The notes under the pieces: generated by a model
The model's input: only the letters and a program-made list of their open reading frames with translations
The model's database searches: none
What the model was told of the DNA's origin: nothing
Assembly: GCF_900156675.1 (NCBI RefSeq)
Contig: NZ_FTOH01000014.1
Location: 1-52,572, forward strand
Direction of reading: 5' to 3'
DNA from: Thalassolituus maritimus
GTDB taxonomy: Bacteria; Pseudomonadota; Gammaproteobacteria; Pseudomonadales; Oceanobacteraceae
Length of the DNA: 52,572 nt
Made by a program: the position numbers and the translations under genes
Part shown: positions 46,828 to 52,572 of the stretch, in pieces
Numbering within the stretch: position 1 is the first letter of the stretch
Layout of the letters: every line of letters starts with the position of its first letter

Positions 46828-47430
46828 TCAGGAGGCCTTAATAGTGAACTCCGCACCTATACGTCTGGCTTCTTTTGCGGCTCGGGCGCGAACGTCGTCA
46901 TCGTCAGAATATATCTGAGAAATCAGTTTCAATTGGATTGACTGAGCCTTTTCTACCGACATTTCCTGATTTTCGATGCGCTTTGGCAACTGAGCAAGTA
47001 CCGCTTCTATGAGAACGTTTCGCTCATCAGAATCTGATGTTTTATCTAGCGCTTCGAGCTGTTTATTAAATCGCAATAAATTAACAAGACGCAAAAGCTC
47101 GGTTTGCGGGTTCGCCTTTTTGGCAGCTACGGCCTGAAGCATCATCCATTCTGCTGGAGATACGAAATCAGGGCGGCGTTCAATTCGTTCGAGCTCTTCA
47201 ACGTCCGACGCTGAAGCCTTGGCCGAGGCCAGAGCATCTTTCTGCATCTGAATGAGTTGATCTGGTGACATTGCTGCGAGTTCTTCTGTCGTGTACTCGG
47301 GGGCTGGCATTGTCTGCGTAGCGTGAGTAGGTTCAACGGAAGCTTTCAGACTCTGCATACCACCGAATCCTGTGTAGTAAACGAGCCCGCCAATAGTGAT
47401 AACGCCAGCAGCGATAGCTATTTTCAACAT
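46828..47430 (-). CDS. membrane-anchored helical protein beside the lipase
   Basis: I do not recognise a family. Residues 3-23 form an N-terminal membrane anchor (IAIAAGVITIGGLVYYTGF), and the rest (about 30-200) is charged and helix-rich (TTEELAAMSPDQLIQMQKD, AKEARRIGAEFTIKAS), so a periplasmic domain is likely. The topology resembles lipase foldases (Lif), but those are about 300-340 aa and have an RxxFDY motif that is absent here. It lies 90 bp after the lipase, behind a strong terminator, and may have its own promoter or be read through. Confidence 0.7.
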   Translation of the reverse strand: MLKIAIAAGVITIGGLVYYTGFGGMQSLKASVEPTHATQTMPAPEYTTEELAAMSPDQLIQMQKDALASAKASASDVEELERIERRPDFVSPAEWMMLQAVAAKKANPQTELLRLVNLLRFNKQLEALDKTSDSDERNVLIEAVLAQLPKRIENQEMSVEKAQSIQLKLISQIYSDDDDVRARAAKEARRIGAEFTIKAS

Positions 47431-47462
47431 ACTCTTTACCTCTTGTACTTCTGTTACTTCAG

Positions 47463-47500
47463 TGAAAAATGCCAGGAATCGAGTCCGTTCGATTCCTGGC
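47463..47500 (-). terminator. rho-independent terminator after the lipase gene
   Basis: Perfect 12-bp stem GCCAGGAATCGA (47471-47482) and TCGATTCCTGGC (47489-47500) with a 6-nt loop; on the minus strand it is followed by ATTTTTCAC. It lies 20 bp beyond the lipase stop and would separate it from the helper gene. Confidence 0.9.
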
Positions 47501-47519
47501 CAAGGAGACCATCAGAGTT

Positions 47520-49310
47520 TTACAGGCGCTCTGGTGCTGGTGGAACCAGGCGGAAGTTGTATTCCTGACCAGGGCCAGCCACGAGGCTGTTGAACAGCGC
47601 GGTCATCCAACCACACTCAAGCTCTGAAAATTCAGTTTCACCCTCAAACACGATACCGCCTGCACCGAAGTCAGCAATTGGACCTTCCCAGTTGAGATCG
47701 AAGTTCGCAGGCTCAATGGTTTTACAGTTAAACGGCAGCTTCAGCCAACCGAAACCGGCAGCATTAATCAGAACGTTGGCCTGAGTCGAACCATTGATTG
47801 CCAGTATGCCGTCGCGGCTCAGGCGGTTAGTCGCTTCGATCTGACCAACAGGCTCAACCGACAACGCGACATCAAGGTTCACCAGGATATTCAGCTCTGT
47901 ATCAAAGTCTGGAACGTACAGGTCGCCGACCAGGGTTTCATCGGTGATGTTTGCATCTGCAGTGATTGAGGTATCTTCAGGAAGCTCAACCGTCTGATTC
48001 AGTGTCGCCAGGTGCAGCTCTGCATCCAGGTTCCACTCATCAAGAGTCACGATGAAATCGCCACCGCCCGGATTAGCATTTGATACAGGATCAGCAGCAA
48101 AGCTGTAGCAGCTGTTACGCGGATTCTGGCCAGCAAAACGCTCGTCAAGCCAGGTCAGAACGGTTGGGGCCGCCTGGAAGAGCGTCACGATGTGCTCACT
48201 TGGATAGACGTCGTAAGTGACTTTATCGAAGCGTCGGCAGTAGTCTTTTTTCAGTTCAACGCTTTGCTCAATTGGAATGAACTCATCCGCAGTACCGTGA
48301 TAAAGCAGAACAGGAACATCCGCACCTGCACCACCCAGATTCTGCTCATTGATGCGCTGACCGATTGAAGGCACCATCAAAAGTTCATCCAGATCTTTGT
48401 TGCCAACGGTGTAAGAGCTGAGAGATTGGTTCATGTAGTCGAACAGGAACTCAAAAGTACACTTGTTTTTATAGTCAGCGATGGCCGCTTTACCGTTCGC
48501 ACTGGCAAGCTGATCGACAGGGATATCATCCGGATATTGCTCGGATAGACCAATGATGCCCCCCAGAAGGAAGGATGCACCTGTACTGCCATTCAGATAA
48601 TCAGCAACCACAGGGAAGTCAGCCGGAGTACCACCTGATGCCACACCTACCAGATCAAGGTCGGGTGCATAATCGTCTGCAATCTGACCGACCCACGCAG
48701 CAGTCTGACCACCCTGAGAGAAACCCCAGACAGCAGCAGGCGCTTCAGCATCTATCCCTGCACGAGGAATCTGAGAGGCGGCACGGAAAATATCCAGTGC
48801 GGCGTGCGCCTGCGACTCACCGGCCAGATAGGTAGGTGTAGCACCCGTGGTATAGCCCTGATAGTCAGTTACCAGTACCGCATAGCCCTTTTCAAGAGCG
48901 GCACGAATGTTACGGATCTCGTAATCGCTACCGGCCTGTAGTTGCATGGACGGAGCGCAAGACTGATCCAGACCATGTGTACCCACGGCATAACTCAGCG
49001 TTGGGCGCTCACCCGCACCAGTCCACTCATTGCTTGAAATTAAAACAGTACCAGTAACTGCGTTCTCGGCACCGAGAGAGTCTGTAGAGCGGTACATAAC
49101 GTTGTATGCTTTAGCCAGCGCGGCCCCAGCACCGAGATTTACGCTAGCGTCGCGATACCAGATCAGGTCACCGTTCTGGTTGGTATTGATTGATGGAATA
49201 TCGTAGAAGTCCATTCCGGACGGGCCTTCTACTGCCGCATGTGCGGCGACCGGAGTTAGCAGAGCTGCGCTCAGAGCAAGGGCGCCGGCCTTCAGTTTGA
49301 AGTCAGACAT
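47520..49310 (-). CDS. secreted lipase/esterase, LIP family
   Basis: Signal peptide MSDFKLKAGALALSAALL... with cleavage near AHA-A (about residue 25). The alpha/beta hydrolase part resembles the secretory lipase family (LIP): AVWGFSQGGQTAAW (Ser198), YHGTADEFIP (Asp342) and PSEHIVTLF (His373) form a complete triad. Residues about 405-596 are an extra C-terminal beta-rich domain (LDEWNLDAELHLATLNQ, GPIADFGAGGIVFEGE) I cannot name. Likely exported, so it may use the type II system partly assembled by GspA/B. Leader structure and AraC-type repeats sit upstream. Substrate unknown. Confidence 0.88.
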   Translation of the reverse strand: MSDFKLKAGALALSAALLTPVAAHAAVEGPSGMDFYDIPSINTNQNGDLIWYRDASVNLGAGAALAKAYNVMYRSTDSLGAENAVTGTVLISSNEWTGAGERPTLSYAVGTHGLDQSCAPSMQLQAGSDYEIRNIRAALEKGYAVLVTDYQGYTTGATPTYLAGESQAHAALDIFRAASQIPRAGIDAEAPAAVWGFSQGGQTAAWVGQIADDYAPDLDLVGVASGGTPADFPVVADYLNGSTGASFLLGGIIGLSEQYPDDIPVDQLASANGKAAIADYKNKCTFEFLFDYMNQSLSSYTVGNKDLDELLMVPSIGQRINEQNLGGAGADVPVLLYHGTADEFIPIEQSVELKKDYCRRFDKVTYDVYPSEHIVTLFQAAPTVLTWLDERFAGQNPRNSCYSFAADPVSNANPGGGDFIVTLDEWNLDAELHLATLNQTVELPEDTSITADANITDETLVGDLYVPDFDTELNILVNLDVALSVEPVGQIEATNRLSRDGILAINGSTQANVLINAAGFGWLKLPFNCKTIEPANFDLNWEGPIADFGAGGIVFEGETEFSELECGWMTALFNSLVAGPGQEYNFRLVPPAPERL

Positions 49311-49376
49311 GGTAGATCACCTTTATTGTTTCGTTATTTTTATAACGGACGGATGTTTCCGAACCTGTGATCTACC
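49311..49376 (-). promoter_or_regulatory. lipase 5' leader stem-loop covering the ribosome site
   Basis: Perfect 10-nt inverted repeats GGTAGATCAC (49311-49320) and GTGATCTACC (49367-49376) lie 46 bp apart. In the mRNA the 3' arm directly precedes the lipase AUG and takes in the end of the AAAGGTG ribosome site. The loop holds a second hairpin, CGTTAT-TTTT-ATAACG (49332-49347). Pairing would block initiation. Confidence 0.8.
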
Positions 49377-49433
49377 TTACGCCCCAACTATGTGACTGTG
49401 CTCGCAATTGTCGGACAGTGATCGGTCTGAAAT

Positions 49434-49500
49434 GGCCACTGCCAGACGGTGTTTTCGGCCACCTTGAACCGATGGCCACTTAACGTCAGGTCCTGGCCAT
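49434..49500. promoter_or_regulatory. GGCCA(C/T) repeats upstream of the lipase
   Basis: Four GGCCAC/T words at 49434, 49457, 49474 and 49495, spaced 23, 17 and 21 bp, so roughly two helical turns apart. Two share ATGGCCACT. This could be an AraC-type operator. The last repeat lies in the 3' end of AraC-2. Confidence 0.45.
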
Positions 49501-50586
49501 AATTGACGCCATGTACTCTTTGGGAGACATGTTTGTCCAACGGCGAAAGGCCTTTGCAAAAGCAGAAGAATCAGCAAAACCAAGCAAATGGGCGAGCTCG
49601 GTTACAGAGTCGCCACCACGAGCAAAATACTCACGGGCAAATTTCTGTCGTACAAAATCCAGCTCTTGCTGATAAGACGTACCGTCATCTTTTAACTTAC
49701 GTCGCATAGTACGGCCACTCATGCCCAATTCGCTGGCCGCATTTTCCAGGGATGGGAAAGCACCGTAATAACGAATAAGTAATCGCCTCAACCGTAACGG
49801 CAGGTACTTCATTGCCTTTGTCGGGATATTTTCGAATAGCGACTTCTCAGCCGTCATTGCCATCAGACGATTCGCAAGAGGCAACTCATGGTTTGCCAAC
49901 ATCGACTTACCGATGATACGAGACTGATGACAACCGAAAACAACCGGGCATTTAAAGTAACGTCGGTAAATGTGACCCCACCCCGGCTCCGGGTAACCGA
50001 TCTCCACGCGGACCGGCATCAGGTCCGGATCATTAGCCACAAGATCACGGAAGATGTTGTAAAAGCTCACCAGATTCAGCTCAACAAAGAAGTGCGAATA
50101 AGGATGCAGCGGAATGTTCTCGTCGATGGCAAACCACCCTTCCTCACCATCAATAGTGACACTCATTTCCAGAGGCGGAAATAATTCACGGCAAAACCGC
50201 ACCACCGCTTGCCCGCAATCCCACAGCGTAGGCTGAGTTACAGCAGCCAGGCCGGCCATACCATGGTGTGACACTGTCATCAGATTACCCATCGCCAGAC
50301 CGATATAGGGCATCTTCAAAGCGTCCATTATCTGCTCAACGAGATTCAGAACCTGCCGAGCAGACACGAACATACCGACACCGTCTTCTTCGCCAAGATC
50401 GATGCCCGCACGCGCGTACATCAAAGGCGGCTCCAGTCCAGTGATGGACTCCATGAGTTCATCAGGATTGTCTGGCGAAAGCATAGTGCGTTTCATCAGC
50501 CAGTCAGCATCAACCTCGATCGATTTCTTCAGATTGAAATAGGTCTGTATGTGACCCAAAGGTATACACTTAGTGTCTAGATCCAT
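49486..50586 (-). CDS. AraC family transcriptional regulator, paralogue 2
   Basis: A 366-aa regulator with the same two-domain plan as the gene at 45648-46736: N-terminal effector domain (CIPLGHIQTYFNLKK, SHHGMAGLAAVTQPTLWD) and C-terminal HTH (LENAASELGMSGRTMRRKL, VTELAHLLGFADSSAFAKA). ATG at 50586 aligns with the start of paralogue 1. It lies upstream of the lipase on the same strand, with candidate repeats in the gap, so it is the likely activator of the lipase. Confidence 0.92.
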   Translation of the reverse strand: MDLDTKCIPLGHIQTYFNLKKSIEVDADWLMKRTMLSPDNPDELMESITGLEPPLMYARAGIDLGEEDGVGMFVSARQVLNLVEQIMDALKMPYIGLAMGNLMTVSHHGMAGLAAVTQPTLWDCGQAVVRFCRELFPPLEMSVTIDGEEGWFAIDENIPLHPYSHFFVELNLVSFYNIFRDLVANDPDLMPVRVEIGYPEPGWGHIYRRYFKCPVVFGCHQSRIIGKSMLANHELPLANRLMAMTAEKSLFENIPTKAMKYLPLRLRRLLIRYYGAFPSLENAASELGMSGRTMRRKLKDDGTSYQQELDFVRQKFAREYFARGGDSVTELAHLLGFADSSAFAKAFRRWTNMSPKEYMASIMART

Positions 50587-50812
50587 AGCTCGCACCGCGC
50601 TGTTGTTATTTTATGTCGCGCAAATTGAGCAAACAGGATACACCTCGCGCTGAATTGGCAGCAATGCGCATAAGGCCTTTTTTGACCGTAGTGACCACAA
50701 TTAACCGAAAAACTTCCTACCAGAAACGCTGAAAATTCAGCAATGACGTCGTATAACTCGAATGTGATCTCAAATGACTGGCCGGATTGAGCCTGATCGA
50801 AGGGCAATTAAA

Positions 50813-50834
50813 AACCCGGCCAATTGACCGGGTT
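50813..50834 (-). terminator. hairpin, minus-strand terminator
   Basis: AACCCGG (50813-50819) pairs with CCGGGTT (50828-50834), and the minus-strand transcript continues with TTTTAATTGCC. It lies just downstream of the structured element at 50866-50980 on the same strand, like the hairpin next to the tRNA-Ser fragment. Confidence 0.65.
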
Positions 50835-50865
50835 CTTCGAATTAGTGGCCGGGCCGAGAAAGTGG

Positions 50866-50980
50866 AAGGAGGGATTACATGCGCCCTTCGGGCCGTCGTC
50901 GCAGGCTCCGACGTTGTCTCACTACGTTCGACTCGAACCTGCGAGGATTCTCACCCTCCTACCGCCGCCTCTAGCTATAA
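50866..50980 (-). other. structured RNA-like element
   Basis: GGAGGG (from about 50869) pairs with CCCTCC near 50954-50959, closing a multi-branched fold that includes GCCCTTCGGGC (50884-50894) and CGCAGG/CCTGCG (about 50900-50944). The closing sequence (minus strand AATCCCTCC) resembles the T-arm/acceptor end of a tRNA-Ser gene. Similar tRNA-like debris occurs near tRNA genes in other marine gammaproteobacteria. No anticodon or full cloverleaf is evident. Confidence 0.55.
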
Positions 50981-50992
50981 CGTTTGGGCATA

Positions 50993-51028
50993 AAAAAACC
51001 GCGAACTTCTGCAAGAACACGGTTTTTT
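50993..51028 (-). terminator. hairpin downstream of the tRNA-Ser fragment
   Basis: AAAAAACCG (50993-51001) pairs with CGGTTTTTT (51020-51028), with an inner GAACTTCTGCAAGAAC fold. Read on the minus strand it lies just after the tRNA-Ser 3' fragment, so it looks like that tRNA's former terminator. Confidence 0.7.
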
Positions 51029-51037
51029 CAGAATTAG

Positions 51038-51057
51038 TGGCGGTGAGGGAGGGACTC
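51038..51057 (-). other. tRNA-Ser 3'-end fragment (candidate att site)
   Basis: On the minus strand this is GAGTCCCTCCCTCACCGCCA, the acceptor and T-arm end of tRNA-Ser including CCA, with no anticodon or D-arm beside it. A 3' fragment of a tRNA is the usual trace left by an integrative element. The intact gene is not in this window. Confidence 0.7.
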
Positions 51058-51135
51058 ATCGCCATCCTACTCATCAAGCCATACATCAGCTTTCAGCCCC
51101 GGTTTAACCTAGTGCCTATGGGTTTTGTCTCACTA

Positions 51136-51157
51136 TTGTATGTACTTTTGTATGTAC
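51136..51157. repeat. tandem TTGTATGTAC repeat
   Basis: Two identical 10-mers (51136-51145, 51148-51157) 12 bp apart, about 80 bp from the tRNA-Ser fragment. The position would suit integrase arm-type sites, but that is not shown. Confidence 0.5.
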
Positions 51158-51570
51158 CAGACAACCAGATCAACAGTTTTGACCCATACCAGTTACCAAT
51201 GAGCGTTCAGCTGGCTTTTGGGCACCTCCCCTTATCAAGCCTCACCTAAGTGACTCTATAGCCCCCGATGCAACTATCAGAGTCCTATCATACAAACGCG
51301 CATTGAAGCTGAGAACGTGCAAAACACGCAAAAACAACGCCATATACAGAACAGACATTCAGCTTACATATTTCTAGTTTAGCTAACGAGTATATACAAA
51401 GGTTAGGTTCCAGCTTTCATGAGCTGCCCCTCCGTCATCTCAAACGACGACGCACCAATCAGGCAGCGCCTCATTATGGTGCAGACACTCCAAACAGCTA
51501 AGATGCGGAAAAATTACTTCAAGTTCCCTATGTACCAGTTAGCAACTCCTCTACGCTTGGACATAAAAAG

Positions 51571-51585
51571 TTCGCTAATAGCGAA
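51571..51585. promoter_or_regulatory. palindrome TTCGCTAATAGCGAA
   Basis: Perfect 15-bp palindrome (7-bp arms and a central A) next to a TTGACA-like box (around 51593) and TATCAT 18 bp further on. It is a candidate operator of the phage-like module. Confidence 0.5.
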
Positions 51586-51727
51586 TTTTGTTTGACAAAC
51601 CGCGAACCCGAGATTTATCATGGCGTTGTTGTTTGAGTGAGATGATATTCGCCTAAGTGCATTGGAGTATGAAATTACTCCGTGGGAGCTTGCTCCTAAC
51701 ATTTCCACGGGTGCAACTGTTATCCAT

Positions 51728-51742
51728 GTATCACTGTGATAC
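51728..51742. promoter_or_regulatory. palindrome GTATCACTGTGATAC
   Basis: Perfect 15-bp palindrome (7-bp arms around a central T), upstream of the 52-aa gene. It is a plausible operator for the XRE protein encoded at 52079. Confidence 0.5.
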
Positions 51743-51872
51743 CGATACTGTGTTTACCGATGTGGAAACCTTGCTGGCGAAAGCAAGGTTTAATTTGCGC
51801 AGGGTTTGCCGTCGATAACTCTCTTTTCCGTGTTTGGCGATATGGATTGCCATTGGGGTAGTCCTATACACG

Positions 51873-51884
51873 GAGAACGTTCTC
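51873..51884 (+). promoter_or_regulatory. palindrome GAGAACGTTCTC over a ribosome site
   Basis: Perfect 12-bp palindrome that directly abuts the ATG of the 52-aa gene and overlaps its GGAG ribosome site, so folding or protein binding there would block translation. Confidence 0.55.
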
Positions 51885-52043
51885 ATGAAATTTAAGACAA
51901 ACAACTATCGACGGACACTTAGACTGAAGCAGGACAAGCCGCGCAGTCCAAGGCACTTTTGGCTCATCAAACTGGCGTTACTGATTCTACGCTTAGTTTG
52001 TAAGCTGATTGACCTTTTTAGTGGTGAGTCTGATGAAGACTAA
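51885..52043 (+). CDS. small hydrophobic protein (52 aa), phage-like module
   Basis: ATG at 51885, GGAG 9 nt upstream. The basic N terminus (MKFKTNNYRRTLRLKQDKP) is followed by a hydrophobic segment (FWLIKLALLILRLV) and an acidic tail SGESDED. It may be a small membrane protein; I recognise no family. A longer frame starting at 51834 lacks a ribosome site. It is followed 35 bp later by the repressor gene. Confidence 0.55.
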   Translation: MKFKTNNYRRTLRLKQDKPRSPRHFWLIKLALLILRLVCKLIDLFSGESDED

Positions 52044-52078
52044 GTGGTCCCTAGTGTGAAAAACGATGGTATCTAGCA

Positions 52079-52378
52079 ATGTTGAATGAAGCCTTAAAAC
52101 AGATACGTGTTTTCCACCAGATCAAGCAGGTGGAGTTAGCCGATAAACTCGGTATCTCAAAATCATACCTGTCGGAAATTGAATCTAACAAAAAACCGGT
52201 TTCTATGGACTTATTAGAAAAGTACGCAGAATACTTTTCTGTACCTGCATCGTCCCTCATGATGTTTTCAGAGAATATGGATGCTGCCAAGAAGTCAGAC
52301 AGGTTGAGATTGAAGTGCGCTAGTAAAATCATTAAAGCCATGGAGTGGATTAGTGCGCGCCACGACGCCAAAGCCTAA
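52079..52378 (+). CDS. XRE family helix-turn-helix regulator (99 aa)
   Basis: DNA-binding HTH (residues about 16-40, QVELADKLGISKSYLSEIES) followed by a short C-terminal helix (KIIKAMEWISARH). Phage repressors and small element regulators have this form. The palindromes at 51571 and 51728 could be its sites. Its 3' end overlaps the next gene by 26 bp, so the two are probably co-translated. Confidence 0.85.
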   Translation: MLNEALKQIRVFHQIKQVELADKLGISKSYLSEIESNKKPVSMDLLEKYAEYFSVPASSLMMFSENMDAAKKSDRLRLKCASKIIKAMEWISARHDAKA

Positions 52379-52508
52379 AAGACCAAAGCCGCGAATCAAG
52401 TCTAAGAATAAATCCTACACCCTGAAGGATTCTGGGTTATATAACATTACAACAAAAAAACGTCTTGAAGAAAGGCTTAACAAGCGACTGTGGTTCAACC
52501 GTAGCTAA
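52353..52508 (+). CDS. small basic protein (51 aa) overlapping the XRE gene
   Basis: Starts at GTG 52353 inside the XRE gene and ends with TAA at 52506-52508, in another frame. It is very basic (RATTPKPKRPKPRIKSKNKS, then RLEERLNKRLWFNRS). It has the size and composition of small nucleic-acid-binding proteins in filamentous-phage or plasmid-like modules. The overlap and strong bias support a real gene, but I know no family. Confidence 0.55.
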   Translation: MRATTPKPKRPKPRIKSKNKSYTLKDSGLYNITTKKRLEERLNKRLWFNRS

Positions 52509-52531
52509 ATAATTATTCATAAGACCACTCC

Positions 52532-52565
52532 TGACCATTCCGGATCATCGCATTCAGGATGGTCA
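52532..52565 (+). terminator. hairpin at the window end
   Basis: TGACCAT (52532-52538) pairs with ATGGTCA (52559-52565), followed by AAAAAC. It is 24 bp past the 51-aa gene. It could be a terminator or part of a replication origin cut by the window end. Confidence 0.4.
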
Positions 52566-52572
52566 AAAACTT

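Larger units (their letters stand above)
50587..51884. other. non-coding accessory stretch with tRNA debris and palindromes
   Basis: No credible gene in about 1.3 kb. It holds two hairpins that could end transcripts (50813-50834, 50993-51028), a compact structured element (50866-50980), an 11-bp repeat GAATTAGTGGC (50839-50849 and 51031-51041), a tRNA-Ser 3' end (51038-51057), a tandem TTGTATGTAC repeat and three palindromes. A reading frame of 64 codons at 51514-51708 (minus) lacks support. Confidence 0.7.

Noticed and set aside
51514-51708. 64-codon minus-strand frame
   Set aside because: It has no good ribosome site, no family and a composition typical of non-coding AT-rich DNA.
51300-52572. 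dif-type site for XerCD-integrating phage
   Set aside because: I searched by eye for the XerC/XerD core pattern and found no convincing match.

Overview
The window looks like the chromosome of a Gram-negative marine-type gammaproteobacterium. Pseudomonas/Oceanospirillales gene order (lolCD, comEC-exbBD-msbA-lpxK-Trm112-LMW-PTP-murB), a lipid A/Kdo outer membrane, GspA/GspB, malate synthase G and secreted lipid-active hydrolases all point that way. A Thalassolituus-like oil/lipid degrader is my guess from the gene set only. Most of the window is densely packed housekeeping DNA; the two ends are accessory.

Layout. (1) 1-780: the edge of an integron cassette array (two minus-strand cassettes, one clear attC and one partial attC) with no integrase beside it. 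(2) 1.1-5.7 kb: cysS and glnS facing ppiB-lpxH. (3) 5.7-9 kb: a DMT exporter, a siderophore-interacting flavin reductase divergent from a MarR regulator with two spaced palindromic operators, then murB. (4) 7.99-18.3 kb: the envelope cluster (murB, LMW-PTP, Trm112, lpxK, msbA, exbD, exbB, comEC; DUF2062; lolD, lolC). (5) 18.5-20.7 kb: a secreted hypothetical protein and an RhlA-like alpha/beta hydrolase with a degenerate PilZ-like tail, preceded by nested inverted repeats. (6) 20.7-25 kb: gspA-gspB-dinG. (7) 25-35 kb: two very large paralogous lipoproteins on either side of glcB, one coupled to a small outer-membrane beta-barrel. (8) 35-40.6 kb: a tandem T-fold (QueD-like) protein, a DedA-like protein, purB, roxA and a GNAT fusion. 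(9) 40.6-45.3 kb: kdsB, a UDP-glucuronate epimerase and kdsC, then tRNA-Glu, tRNA-Ala and gltX. (10) 45.6-50.6 kb: a secreted lipase and a membrane-anchored helper-like gene between two paralogous AraC regulators; the lipase leader can fold onto its own ribosome-binding site. (11) 50.8-52.6 kb: tRNA-derived debris (tRNA-Ser 3' end), a compact structured element and the start of a small phage-like module (XRE repressor, two short genes, palindromes).

How they work together. The 8-18 kb and 41-43 kb blocks supply outer-membrane building: Kdo synthesis and activation, lipid A 4'-phosphorylation, lipid A flipping and lipoprotein release. The two giant lipoproteins are probable clients of LolCD, and GspA/GspB would help assemble the secretion machine that could export the lipase. 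The best candidates for undescribed biology are the giant lipoprotein/barrel pair, the RhlA-like/PilZ-like fusion with its structured leader, the lipase locus with its RNA leader and twin regulators, and the tRNA-flanked element at the right end.
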